Shown here: positions 23,940 through 33,129 of the stretch, in pieces
Numbering within the stretch: position 1 is the stretch's first letter
Layout of the letters: each line of letters opens with the position of its first letter
IMG/VR virus record: IMGVR_UViG_3300028829_005735
Span: 1 to 64,000 of that record
Length of the DNA: 64,000 bases
Source of the DNA: a virus
Strand: one strand, 5' to 3'
Notes under the pieces: generated by a model
Told to the model about the DNA's origin: nothing
Database searches by the model: none
Seen by the model: only the letters and a program-made list of their open reading frames with translations
Position numbers and translations under genes: made by a program

Positions 23940-24181
23940 TAAAAGACGAATTAGCAAATCCCACCGTAGAAGAACAACCTACAATGCAAGCCCCACCACC
24001 AATTGTATCGGGAGGGCTTACAAAATACGAACACTTTCTAGGTCTTGCGTTTCAAGGTGTAATAGCCTCACAACCAAGAGCTGGATATATTGAGCCTCGG
24101 AAAGCTGCAGAGATGGCAATGCAGTACACCGATGAATTATTTAATGCCGTCAATCATTTACCGATGCAATCAAATGGATAA
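23936..24181 (+). CDS. Hypothetical protein, 81 aa
   Basis: A Pro-rich N-terminus (QAPPPIVSGGLTKYEHF) is followed by FLGLAFQGVIASQPRAGY and an amphipathic helix AAEMAMQYTDEL, resembling other small phage proteins of unknown role. Its end overlaps the HNH gene start by 8 bases. Confidence 0.6.
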   Translation: MIKDELANPTVEEQPTMQAPPPIVSGGLTKYEHFLGLAFQGVIASQPRAGYIEPRKAAEMAMQYTDELFNAVNHLPMQSNG

Positions 24182-24788
24182 AGAAACATGGAGAGCCGTA
24201 GTTGGATACGAAGGGCTTTATGAAGTGTCATCCTATGGAAAATTAAAAAGATTGGCAGGATACTCTAAACGAATACGGTATTCAAAAACAAAAGGTCATA
24301 GATTTAAAGATGATGAAATTTATCATCCTGAAATTATATTTAAACTACACCTAAGCAAAAAAGGTTATGTGAAAGGTCAACTGTTTAAGCATGACGGAGA
24401 ACGAATGAAACAAAAAGCTATAGTACTACATAGACTTGTAGCAGAAGCTTTTATTGGTTCGGCACCAGAAGGTAAGCCTCAAGTGAATCACATAGATGGT
24501 GTAAAGACTAATAACTATTACAAAAATCTTGAATGGTGTAGTAATGCAGAAAATCAACGTCATGCTATTGCTATGGGATTAGTTCCCGATAGACCAAAAG
24601 GTTACGACAATCACCAAAGCAAAGAGATTAATCAAATTGATTTAGCTACGGGAAAAGTAATCAAGTCATTCGGCTCACTTGCCGAAGCGGAAAGAATCAC
24701 AGGTATACATCGACCTAATATTAAAAAGGTGTGCCAAAATAAACGATTGTCTGCAGGGGGGTACTCGTGGGAGTACGTAAACAAGTAG
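24174..24788 (+). CDS. HNH homing-type endonuclease with NUMOD4 and NUMOD1, 204 aa
   Basis: A free-standing endonuclease. The N-terminal NUMOD4 repeat (ETWRAVVGYEGLYEVSSYGKL, first 24 residues, W and GYE-YxVSS) is followed by an HNH_3 core with LHRLVAEAFIG, VNHIDGVKTNN and NLEWCSNAENQRHA (about 85-130). It closes with a NUMOD1-type segment, FGSLAEAERITGIHRPNIKK, and a GGYSWEYV end. This arrangement is typical of phage mobile endonucleases that cut DNA and spread by homing. An earlier ATG at 24090 overlaps the previous gene entirely and is not favoured. I see no intron around it. Confidence 0.9.
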   Translation: MDKETWRAVVGYEGLYEVSSYGKLKRLAGYSKRIRYSKTKGHRFKDDEIYHPEIIFKLHLSKKGYVKGQLFKHDGERMKQKAIVLHRLVAEAFIGSAPEGKPQVNHIDGVKTNNYYKNLEWCSNAENQRHAIAMGLVPDRPKGYDNHQSKEINQIDLATGKVIKSFGSLAEAERITGIHRPNIKKVCQNKRLSAGGYSWEYVNK

Positions 24789-24815
24789 TTACTATCATCG
24801 AACACAACACTAATT

Positions 24816-25427
24816 ATGGAACAAAAACTTATCAAATTAGACAGTAAACAAACGTATCAGTTTGAGCTCAAGACAGCCAAGGAACTTGGCATCACAATTA
24901 AGAACGTCAAGTTCTTTAGTGGTCATGACGGCATGGCAGGAATCAATGCAGACCTTTATTACAACAATAAGAAGTTTGCTTCTGCATATGACGATGCTCG
25001 TGGTGGAGAGATGGATGTTCGTCCATCTGACTATGAGAACACAACCGTATCAACGTTTCATGAAGTTGAAACAAAGCTTCGGGCAACATCAAAGTATATC
25101 CATGTACATACTCATGCTCCAGACGGTAAACCTTATGGTGGTAAACCATTTGAGATGGAGTCTCAGGTAGACCTTGCATCGTTAGTAGATGCATTGGCTC
25201 GTCATAAGGAGGAATTAAAGGAGGCTAAAAAAGGTATTCAGTATACAACTAAGGATGGAGACTATTATCATCATTGGGGAATGAGTATACCTGCCTTAAT
25301 GAAGAAGCATCCTAAAACAGCCCTAGCGAGTATACAAAGACGATACGATGAGCTATCGGCAAAGTATCCGATTAGAAATACTGAATACTTATCTAGTATC
25401 GGTATTAGGGTACACAATCTATTATGA
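24816..25427 (+). CDS. Hypothetical protein, 203 aa
   Basis: Residues 1-60 look like a beta-rich domain (NVKFFSGHDGMAGINADLYY), the middle contains YIHVHTHAPDG with three histidines and a basic helix, and the end is helical. The HVHTH segment could bind metal but has no full catalytic set around it. It follows the HNH gene after 27 bases and overlaps the next gene by ATGA. Confidence 0.65.
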   Translation: MEQKLIKLDSKQTYQFELKTAKELGITIKNVKFFSGHDGMAGINADLYYNNKKFASAYDDARGGEMDVRPSDYENTTVSTFHEVETKLRATSKYIHVHTHAPDGKPYGGKPFEMESQVDLASLVDALARHKEELKEAKKGIQYTTKDGDYYHHWGMSIPALMKKHPKTALASIQRRYDELSAKYPIRNTEYLSSIGIRVHNLL

Positions 25428-25651
25428 CCGAAGCAGAATTTGCAGAAGATGTTGTCATGGAGCTGAAACGATGCTCCTTGATGACATATGTTCTGACTAA
25501 AAAGAATTACCGTAAACTTAAACGGTACTTCTTGAAGAAAGCTAAAAAGCACCTTGATTGGGATAAGTGGCAACGTCGAAATGAATTCGATAGATTCTGC
25601 CGAGCATTTAATGTAAAGATTAGCAATGGGACAAAACCAAAAGAAAGATGA
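25424..25651 (+). CDS. Hypothetical basic protein, 75 aa
   Basis: Rich in Lys, Arg and aromatic residues (NYRKLKRYFLKKAKKHLDWD), suggesting nucleic-acid contact. No recognised motif. It shares 26 bases with the following gene in another frame. Confidence 0.58.
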   Translation: MTEAEFAEDVVMELKRCSLMTYVLTKKNYRKLKRYFLKKAKKHLDWDKWQRRNEFDRFCRAFNVKISNGTKPKER

Positions 25652-25859
25652 AAATTGGCACTCCGATAAGTGGATAACTAAAGAATCGTTTAGTGAATTA
25701 GAACCAGGCGATAGATTAAAAGTTAGACGTATGAAAGGAACTGCCATTGTGCAACAGCTACCCTCTAAGGATGACGACATTTCTGTTACATTCAAAGATG
25801 GTCCGTGGGATGGTAGATCATTAAAACTCATCCGTAACCAAATATCTAAAATACTTTAA
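25626..25859 (+). CDS. Hypothetical protein, 77 aa
   Basis: Probably a small beta-barrel: SELEPGDRLKVRRMKGTAIV, then DDISVTFKDGPWDGRSLKLI. That spacing resembles KOW or SH3-like folds, but I cannot assign it firmly. It overlaps the previous gene by 26 bases and precedes the WGR protein by two bases. Confidence 0.55.
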   Translation: MGQNQKKDENWHSDKWITKESFSELEPGDRLKVRRMKGTAIVQQLPSKDDDISVTFKDGPWDGRSLKLIRNQISKIL

Positions 25860-25861
25860 TT

Positions 25862-26302
25862 ATGATTTTAATCGACATAAAAAAATTACACTGTATAGCC
25901 GGAACTTCCGACAAATTGTACATTGTAAGACTATACGAAAATCCACAAACAAGAGCGTATGAAGTACACTCTGAATATGGTAGACGAGGACGGGCTATGA
26001 CTGTTAATCCACCGAAAGTATACACTAAGGTAAATCAGGCACGTACTCAATTTACCAGCATTTGTAATAGTAAAATGCGAAAGAATTACCAAGATATTAC
26101 TCAACCGGGTGATATGGAAAGCAGGTTCAATAAAGCTTATGTTAAGCAACTGGAAACCGAAGCTGCTGTTTTATGTGCTGAAGGTTCACTAGAACGTAAA
26201 CAGTATACGACCATAAAAGGTATGTTAGCATCTGGAGATGAACCATCTCAAATATTAGCCGAGGAGATGATCAAAGCTAAAAACGAAAAACTAGCAGCAT
26301 GA
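25862..26302 (+). CDS. WGR-domain protein, 146 aa
   Basis: Residues 8-80 carry a WGR-like domain: SDKLYIVRLYENP, YEVHSEYGRRGRAMTVN and a YTKVNQARTQF helix, as in the WGR unit of the phage ligase at 19227, which also has YGRRG. The rest is helical and charged (GSLERKQYTTIKGMLASG). WGR domains bind nucleic acids or act in DNA break repair, so this could be a ligase partner. It is coupled by ATGA to the next gene. Confidence 0.75.
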   Translation: MILIDIKKLHCIAGTSDKLYIVRLYENPQTRAYEVHSEYGRRGRAMTVNPPKVYTKVNQARTQFTSICNSKMRKNYQDITQPGDMESRFNKAYVKQLETEAAVLCAEGSLERKQYTTIKGMLASGDEPSQILAEEMIKAKNEKLAA

Positions 26303-26643
26303 GGGTAATAACATTTGAGTGCTCAGATAAAGTGCATGTATATATGGACGGGTGTGGTTTACGACCTGCCCGACCATATTATACCCATCAATCAATTGAG
26401 GATGCGAAACAAGCCTTAATTAATACACAAGACGTAGAGAATCCTCAGCTTGAGGTCAACGGTACGTTATATGTTTGTAAAGAATGTGGAACCGATAACG
26501 TTGGTACTACACGTTTTGTAAATCCCAACGAAAATGAAGTTCTAGACCATTTTCATGGTACCGATTTAAACTGGTGCTTTGGAAACTGTAAGGATGAAAC
26601 AACATTGGTTGACAGCATTGATTATGTGGAGAAAATTCATTAA
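26299..26643 (+). CDS. Hypothetical zinc-binding-type protein, 114 aa
   Basis: VCKECGTDNVG and NWCFGNCKDET give CxxC and CxxxC pairs about 37 residues apart in the second half, suggesting one zinc site. The N-terminal half is an alpha/beta unit. No family is confirmed. Its end overlaps the following membrane gene. Confidence 0.6.
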   Translation: MRVITFECSDKVHVYMDGCGLRPARPYYTHQSIEDAKQALINTQDVENPQLEVNGTLYVCKECGTDNVGTTRFVNPNENEVLDHFHGTDLNWCFGNCKDETTLVDSIDYVEKIH

Positions 26644-26794
26644 CTTCATGGGCTTATTATTTATGACAGGACTACTCATAGCTTTTGTTATGTGGTGCTT
26701 CATTACTGGGTTTCCACCAAAAGAAAAGGTAGATCCCGGATATAAAATTGCTCCAACCGAAAAGGAGCTTAGAGAAATAGAATTCGGGCCTTAG
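26624..26794 (+). CDS. Small membrane protein, 56 aa
   Basis: From ATG at 26624 the product is MWRKFINFMGLLFMTGLLIA, continuing FVMWCFITGFPP, a single hydrophobic helix followed by a charged tail. In-frame starts at 26579 or 26594 would add up to 15 residues. It overlaps the preceding gene by 20 bases. A membrane role near the end of the early module, perhaps lysis or exclusion, is possible but not shown. Confidence 0.62.
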   Translation: MWRKFINFMGLLFMTGLLIAFVMWCFITGFPPKEKVDPGYKIAPTEKELREIEFGP

Positions 26795-26814
26795 TAATCA
26801 TTTAAACCAACCAT

Positions 26815-27327
26815 ATGTATCTAAATTCATTTTACGTGCAAAAGAGCAAACTCATGCTCTATCCATTATTAAAATTCGGTCACGATGCTATCAGACCAAA
26901 GCAAACTTACATTGCATATAAAGATGAGTTTTCGTCGAAACATCCGAGCATTATATGTGCTTACGAAAGACAGAATGAGGAGAACTATTACGAGTTTCGT
27001 AATAAAATTGTATTCAATAACGAGTACTTTGTAAAACACATACGAGGTCTTGAATTTGACTATGCCGTATTTGACCTGAAGGAATACGGAGTAGACTACT
27101 TACATTTCCTAGAGGGTTCTTATTCCAAATTCAGTCCCGAGACTAAGCAGATAATTTTGGACTCATATAGTAAGACCACTATCGGTCCTATACTTGTGGA
27201 CACTCACTTAAACCCTGAGAAATATCACGAGTTATTTGCAAAGGAACTTAAGAGTGATGTTCAGACACTATCTGAAGTACACGAAACATTAAGTCCTCCG
27301 GATTTCGAAAAAGAAACATTAGCATAA
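26815..27327 (+). CDS. Conserved phage protein of unknown function, 170 aa
   Basis: Matches in style a conserved phage family: MYLNSFYVQKSKLMLYPLL, KQTYIAYKD, SIICAYERQ, then YLHFLEGSYSKFS, a core I recall from Bacteroidota phages. No catalytic residues are obvious. It is the last plus-strand gene; a terminator follows within six bases of its stop. Confidence 0.65.
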   Translation: MYLNSFYVQKSKLMLYPLLKFGHDAIRPKQTYIAYKDEFSSKHPSIICAYERQNEENYYEFRNKIVFNNEYFVKHIRGLEFDYAVFDLKEYGVDYLHFLEGSYSKFSPETKQIILDSYSKTTIGPILVDTHLNPEKYHELFAKELKSDVQTLSEVHETLSPPDFEKETLA

Positions 27328-27332
27328 AATAC

Positions 27333-27359
27333 GGGAACCTTCGGGTTCCCTATTTTTTT
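27333..27359. terminator. Bidirectional terminator between convergent modules
   Basis: GGGAACC (27333-27339) pairs with GGTTCCC (27344-27350) around a UUCG tetraloop closed by C-G, followed by TA and a long T run. On the minus strand the same stem is followed by GTATTTTA, a weaker T-run, so it can end both the plus and the minus transcripts. Confidence 0.93.
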
Positions 27360-27370
27360 TTCTTCCGATT

Positions 27371-30300
27371 TTACCTCATACGTTTACCAGCTTCAAATCG
27401 TTCCTCGGCTCCTGTAGGGTTAAGCATCTTATTGTTGAATCCATGGAATCTAAACATCCATCTAAAATAATTACCACCTATATCACCAAAGGGGCTTTCA
27501 TATTTGTAATCAGGTTGTTCAAAGAAATATGGACCACCTACTTGAGAAGGTGATGTTGGAGACTCACCCGACATCATATCTATAAGGCTGGTTCCGTAAT
27601 CAAATACTTGACTTAAAGCAATACTTTGAGAAGTAGTTTGACCAATAACATCTTTAACTCCTGACCAACTTCCTAGCCAATTAACAGAGTTATACTCATC
27701 GTTTAATTTAGCAGTAACCATACTTAAATGATTCAGCATAAATCCTTTAAAGTGAAAGTCATGATAATCTTGGTCTGCGTATAGCCCCAATCCTTCTTGT
27801 GTTTCTGGATCACCGTCTTGGTCGTAAGCACCAAACAGCCCTTCATCATACCATCCAGAACGATCGTGCATTGCCATAAAATCTGTCTTTTCTATCCCGT
27901 CATCGTCTGTAAAATGAGGAGTTAATAACCTCCACAAAGACTTTAATAAGTATCCTATTAGAAGCTGAAAGGCTACATATCCCATCCCTTTTAATTCAGA
28001 TTTACTTAGGTACATTAATGAGTTTTGTCCTTTAGCAGCAGATGCAAAAAAGTCACGTAATACCATAGCAGTACCAACCCAATGTCCCCACTCGGCTTCT
28101 CCTGTTGACCAATTCATACGTTTTCTCATAGAAGGTAACCAGCTATGTCTACTCATTCCTAATCCAAATGAAAACTGTTTCGAAGCAATTGGAATAACGT
28201 GCTTCTTTAGGAATAGTAATTGTTTTGCTATAACCCATCGTCCTACTAATGCCTGGTCTTTTTTGGCAAAGGCACCGTTCCACTTCATAATAACATTTTG
28301 CATATGTAATTTTTGCTCGGTAAACCCTTCACCCAAGGACGGATTACCATCTTTGTCGTATGTAACGGCATAATTTTCTTCAACACCTTCTTTAGTTTGA
28401 ATACGACCATCAACTAATTCAAATGCTTTAATGTATGGAATCTCTTTAGTGTTACCTGCACTATCTGTAATTTTAACTTTCTTTTCATACATCATTCCAC
28501 CAAAATTCTGAAGAGCTCCTTGCATTTCTAACCACTTCCTTACCTTTTGAGGATTTTTATTATCTAAAACATCTCCTATATAAGTACGAGATAGTTGATC
28601 ACCCATTGTTTCCATTGCTCTACCAGAAATAGCATCGAATAATGTGAATATTTGCTCATCCAAAGACTTATGACCTTTTCTACGGATATCACGGCTTACC
28701 TTGAATGCAGTTTGTGTTGCCCATTTTTCACCAAGTACATAATTTTTATACGACATTTCTTGTCCAGCAAGAACATGAGTGAGAGATGTAATTTTCATTT
28801 GCCCAAAGTTGATAACACCTGACGATAAGTTCCAATTGAAATTCATTTTAGAAGAACGTTTTACCATAGAGTCTAAAGCTCTATGCACCAAACGAGCTTG
28901 AGAACCAGTTCCTGTTAATGTGATACCGTCTAAGTCACGTTCTATTAAAGCTTCAAGAATTTTATCTCTTTTGCTTCTACCTTCTTTCCTTTTATGCTTT
29001 ACATAACTCTCGTCTAAATTATCATAATTAGAATCTTGTTTACGATTGCTTTTTTGTTGAGTAATGAAGTTACGTTTATCAATTTCAACTTTTCCAACTT
29101 CATCCTGCATCATTCTAGCATAGCTGTTTGCTTCTTTCAATCCTTTTTTATGGTTTAATGAAGCAATGTATTCAGGAATGGTTTTAAGAAAATCTGTAGA
29201 TACGTCATCGATATGCATACGTTCTCCTCTTGCGTTTTCAGAAACACCAATTACTGGCATTTTAACACCAGTGTTTATTAATGAATAAGACTTAAGATGC
29301 TCCGAATCTTGTTTCAATTCATCTCTAGTTTCATCATTTCCTTTGTAATCAAACACATCATCTTCGGCTCCCATGAATGCTTCACGAGTACGTCTTGTAA
29401 ACTTCATTACGTTTCCTGTAACAACATTTTCAAGCCTAGTCTTTCTGGTTCTAGGAAAAGTCAACCACATCTTATCATTATTCTCACCAACTTCCTGACC
29501 TTTTATATATTCACGTTTTACATTTTCCATGAATTCAAAAGTCTTTGGGTCATTTTCTTTAAGTTGATAATACTTTTCATTTCTATAAGTATTACCCGGT
29601 TCTTCTTTAGGTAGCCACTTACCTCTATTATCTACTGTTTCACCAATTACTTTTTTGGTTTCATACTTTTCTTTTACAACACGAGTAAAAAATTCTGCTG
29701 AAGGAATTCTATATTGGTCATCAATTTTAATAAGATCTAATTTTTTACGATTGCCATCCTTGTCTTTTGGAGACATTAATCGTTTAGTACGATAATCATA
29801 TGGGTTTTTAGACATATTGACCAACCATAATTTTGTAGGAGTAAGTACCCCATCTTTCTCATAATGGTTTTGCTCAACAAACTTTTTAAAATTATCATCG
29901 GTTTTAACGGCCTCTTGACCTTGAGCACTCTGAACAAATGCAGTAAAATCATTATTGTATGCCTCCTCCATAGAGGTAAACTCATGCCCTTGGTTTTCAA
30001 TAAATTCTTGAAATAAGGTTCTTAGTTTTGGAGTATTTAATAATGTAATTATAGTATTCTTATAGTAATCCGTAGGAATATTATCTTGACTTAGGATAGC
30101 ATCTATTTCCGACAATCTTGCTAGTGTAACCGAATTTAATCCAAGACGTTCTGAAGTTTCTGTTTTTTCTTTAACCAGTTTGTTATACTCTTGTTCATTA
30201 GAATTGTCTTTCCATACTCCACCATCGTCATTATAAATTTGTCGTAGTTCGTCAAAACGAGCTTTGTTAGCTTTGCTAAGACCACTACGCGTGATCATGT

Positions 30301-33127
30301 CCTGACGTTTCTTTTCAACTTCAATATGAGCATCTAATACAGCTTTTCTAGATTTGGCAGTTGCTTCATTACCATCTGGCTGATTACCATTATCTTTTAC
30401 TTGATTTGACTGCTCGTTAATTAATGTTTGTTCCTGAGTGTCATCGAATATTTTTTTGTTTTCTTCATTAAGTAACTTAAGAAGTTCTTCCTTTTCGGCA
30501 ATTAACTTTTCTCGTTGTGTATAAACAGAGTTTTTAAGAACAGTTCTTGTATTACGATCCAACCACTCTGCCATTTTTTCATTATAAGCAGGCTCTCCCA
30601 TCTTAGAACCATTAGCTATAACGTATTCACTATACTCATCGTAGGCATCTTGAAAAGCACCTGGTATTTCATCTTCTATAAAATATTCAGCCCGTGCTTG
30701 AGTATACTCTTGAAGTCGTTCTGCAACTGCCAAATCCATTCCTGTCTTTTTATTTCCGAATAAATCAGTAGTTGAACGAAGTTGCTTTAAGTCATGTTTA
30801 AGACCATCTATAATTTCATTATGCCTTCCGTCAGAATTATCTTCTTGAAGCTTATTCATTTCATCAAATATAGCTTCTCTACGTTCACCAGCTTCATATC
30901 CTATATCATCCTTCATAAGAAGATCGTTGGCAGCATAATAACCGGCATCGAAATCCTGATTCATATAGACATTTTTCCATTTCTGATAATCATGTTTAGC
31001 TTCTTTCCAGAGCTTTTTACTAGCATCTGTCCCATCGGCATCAAATGCCTTTTTAGCTTCTTCGATTTTATGTTTATGAACCGTCTGGTCATATCTATAA
31101 TTTTTCCAAGGATTAAGGAATACAATTTCTTCACGTTCTACAATAGCTCCATTCTCAATAGTAGCTATCCTATCTCTAAAAGATTGCTTTAAACCTATAC
31201 CTCCTCTTTTTTGACCAGAAAAAATATGTATGTTCGGACTAACGACCGTAATAAAATTAGCCATCCAGGACTGAGCATTTGTTTCGTACATGTTAGTCAT
31301 CATCTGAATGTGCTTATAAACACTTTCGATAGCTGGATCGGTATTATTAGATAAAGATTCTAAAAATCCATTAGACCAATTGGCATCTTGTGCAGAGCCA
31401 TCTAGTATAGCATCGGCTTTAGATTCGTCAAACTCCAATCCGGTTAACCATAGTTCGTGAAGCCTATTATAATCATCAGATTTAATTCCTTTAGCTTTAA
31501 GTTCTTTATATTGTTTGTATTCAGCCTCAGTCATTGAATGAAAACGCTTGTATGCGGCATCCCTAATCTTTTGAGGAGCCCCTTTCTTAGGACCATCCAT
31601 TTCAGCATTAAATTTATCCAAAGCATCTTTTGCCATCGGAGCAGTTAACTCAACAAAAATATCACGAACGGATTCTTTTTGAATCCTAGCAATTTCATTT
31701 TGCATTTCTGTCAAGTTATTTTTTAAATCTTGAGATAATTTACTAACTGGATTTCTAATAGGTTCTCCTTGGGCATCTAACTTTAATTTACCATCTTCTA
31801 TTACATAAGCCTCTTCCCTAGAGCCTATTCTATTGAAATCATTAATTACCTCTTGATAATTAAGCATATGACGTTTAAAGTAAATAAGCCTATCAAGTTT
31901 TTCACGACTGTTTAATTTATCAATAGCTTTTACTTTTTTATTTCCTTCTGTAAGAATATCATTTACTTTATATAAGGCATGCATCATGTTGCCCATTCGT
32001 TCATGGATCACATCATTCAACTCTGTAAAAGTACCGTCATCTTTTTTTGAAAAGTATTCAATGATTTCATTTTTAGATAAGGATGGATTTTTTTCTTTAA
32101 GAGCTTCGATTTCTTGCATATACCGGAACTCCAATTCGTCTGCAAAAATACCATTCAAACTAAGCATTATATCTCCTGCCTTCTCACTATTTAGTATATC
32201 GGCTTTTTGTTCTGCTACAGCAGAGAATATTTTACCCATAGTACCAAACATAATACCCATCTCCTTTTTATTGTTAGGGGAAATAGTATCAAAACTTTCA
32301 ATAAACTTTTCTTTATCTTTGAAATATTCAATTACATCTGAACTTGTAATCATTTCCTTTTGGAGTTCCAGAACATCCCCCTTTGCAACCATCTCTGCGA
32401 GTCCTTTAAGGGTAGTGTCAGCTTGTAGTTTTCCAACATTCACTTTTCTACCAAGTAGCTTCCTTAATATTTGCTTGATTTGGTACATTAATTTATCAAA
32501 CCAATTTTTAAGTTTTGGAGATAACTCCTCCATTTCAACCAATCTTGTAAGAGCACGTACTAAAACTTCTTCTTGTATCGATTCTGGAGCATCTTGATAC
32601 ATTTCATTTACATCATCTATAATATCTTGAAAGCTTCCGTCAGCTAGTAACTCATTGTATAGTTTATCACGTATTTCTTTTGGTAAAGATTTTATTATAG
32701 GGTGTGAGAATTCATGTACTACAGATTCGGGAGTAAGTTTTCCTTCTATAAAATATACTATACCATCTGCAAAGAATGCATTTTCTCCTGAATATTTTTT
32801 TTGTTTATCGGCATGAATTTTTTCTGCAACTTCTTCAGTAATTACTTGAGCTTCAACATTCATAGATTTTGATAATTGGAACAACCAATTTTCTGCAGTT
32901 CTGTTATCAAAACTTTTTGCTTCATCTTTAAACGTATCTCTTTGAGAATTAAATTCATAATACTTATCGTTTGTTTCGTCATTAATTAAATCTAATTTAT
33001 AACGAATTGCTCTTGGAGAACGAAGTACTCCGTATTGCAAAAAGTCTCTGTTTATTTCGAATAAATTAATATCAAGATCTGTATAATCTTTTAATTCTTC
33101 TTGAGAAATATTTAAACAACTGCTCAT
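27371..33127 (-). CDS. Giant virion-type protein with zincin motif, 1918 aa
   Basis: Last gene of the minus-strand module. Near the N-terminus is a zincin motif, SVVHEFSHPI with H138-E139-F-S-H142, after VYFIEGKLTPE, so a metallopeptidase is predicted; large crAss-like proteins of the transcription block are known to carry zincin domains. Long helical, charged segments fill 230-1050. A hydrophobic stretch of about 23 residues lies near 1713-1735 (MGYVAFQLLIGYLLKSLWRL) and could enter a membrane. The end contains aromatic-rich repeats such as FEQPDYKYESPF. It starts two bases after the 323 aa gene. A polymerase subunit role cannot be assigned. Confidence 0.8.
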   Translation of the reverse strand: MSSCLNISQEELKDYTDLDINLFEINRDFLQYGVLRSPRAIRYKLDLINDETNDKYYEFNSQRDTFKDEAKSFDNRTAENWLFQLSKSMNVEAQVITEEVAEKIHADKQKKYSGENAFFADGIVYFIEGKLTPESVVHEFSHPIIKSLPKEIRDKLYNELLADGSFQDIIDDVNEMYQDAPESIQEEVLVRALTRLVEMEELSPKLKNWFDKLMYQIKQILRKLLGRKVNVGKLQADTTLKGLAEMVAKGDVLELQKEMITSSDVIEYFKDKEKFIESFDTISPNNKKEMGIMFGTMGKIFSAVAEQKADILNSEKAGDIMLSLNGIFADELEFRYMQEIEALKEKNPSLSKNEIIEYFSKKDDGTFTELNDVIHERMGNMMHALYKVNDILTEGNKKVKAIDKLNSREKLDRLIYFKRHMLNYQEVINDFNRIGSREEAYVIEDGKLKLDAQGEPIRNPVSKLSQDLKNNLTEMQNEIARIQKESVRDIFVELTAPMAKDALDKFNAEMDGPKKGAPQKIRDAAYKRFHSMTEAEYKQYKELKAKGIKSDDYNRLHELWLTGLEFDESKADAILDGSAQDANWSNGFLESLSNNTDPAIESVYKHIQMMTNMYETNAQSWMANFITVVSPNIHIFSGQKRGGIGLKQSFRDRIATIENGAIVEREEIVFLNPWKNYRYDQTVHKHKIEEAKKAFDADGTDASKKLWKEAKHDYQKWKNVYMNQDFDAGYYAANDLLMKDDIGYEAGERREAIFDEMNKLQEDNSDGRHNEIIDGLKHDLKQLRSTTDLFGNKKTGMDLAVAERLQEYTQARAEYFIEDEIPGAFQDAYDEYSEYVIANGSKMGEPAYNEKMAEWLDRNTRTVLKNSVYTQREKLIAEKEELLKLLNEENKKIFDDTQEQTLINEQSNQVKDNGNQPDGNEATAKSRKAVLDAHIEVEKKRQDMITRSGLSKANKARFDELRQIYNDDGGVWKDNSNEQEYNKLVKEKTETSERLGLNSVTLARLSEIDAILSQDNIPTDYYKNTIITLLNTPKLRTLFQEFIENQGHEFTSMEEAYNNDFTAFVQSAQGQEAVKTDDNFKKFVEQNHYEKDGVLTPTKLWLVNMSKNPYDYRTKRLMSPKDKDGNRKKLDLIKIDDQYRIPSAEFFTRVVKEKYETKKVIGETVDNRGKWLPKEEPGNTYRNEKYYQLKENDPKTFEFMENVKREYIKGQEVGENNDKMWLTFPRTRKTRLENVVTGNVMKFTRRTREAFMGAEDDVFDYKGNDETRDELKQDSEHLKSYSLINTGVKMPVIGVSENARGERMHIDDVSTDFLKTIPEYIASLNHKKGLKEANSYARMMQDEVGKVEIDKRNFITQQKSNRKQDSNYDNLDESYVKHKRKEGRSKRDKILEALIERDLDGITLTGTGSQARLVHRALDSMVKRSSKMNFNWNLSSGVINFGQMKITSLTHVLAGQEMSYKNYVLGEKWATQTAFKVSRDIRRKGHKSLDEQIFTLFDAISGRAMETMGDQLSRTYIGDVLDNKNPQKVRKWLEMQGALQNFGGMMYEKKVKITDSAGNTKEIPYIKAFELVDGRIQTKEGVEENYAVTYDKDGNPSLGEGFTEQKLHMQNVIMKWNGAFAKKDQALVGRWVIAKQLLFLKKHVIPIASKQFSFGLGMSRHSWLPSMRKRMNWSTGEAEWGHWVGTAMVLRDFFASAAKGQNSLMYLSKSELKGMGYVAFQLLIGYLLKSLWRLLTPHFTDDDGIEKTDFMAMHDRSGWYDEGLFGAYDQDGDPETQEGLGLYADQDYHDFHFKGFMLNHLSMVTAKLNDEYNSVNWLGSWSGVKDVIGQTTSQSIALSQVFDYGTSLIDMMSGESPTSPSQVGGPYFFEQPDYKYESPFGDIGGNYFRWMFRFHGFNNKMLNPTGAEERFEAGKRMR

Positions 33128-33129
33128 AT

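Noticed and set aside
24090-24173. Longer N-terminus for the HNH endonuclease
   Set aside because: Lies inside the 81 aa gene in another frame and precedes the NUMOD4 start MDKETWRAV.
31986-32597. 203 aa plus-strand frame opposite the 1918 aa gene
   Set aside because: Serine/phenylalanine-rich shadow of the real minus-strand coding sequence, with no start context or domain.
27371-33127. RNA polymerase subunit in the 1918 aa protein
   Set aside because: I found no DxDxD loop or other polymerase motif; only the 3500 aa protein carries one.
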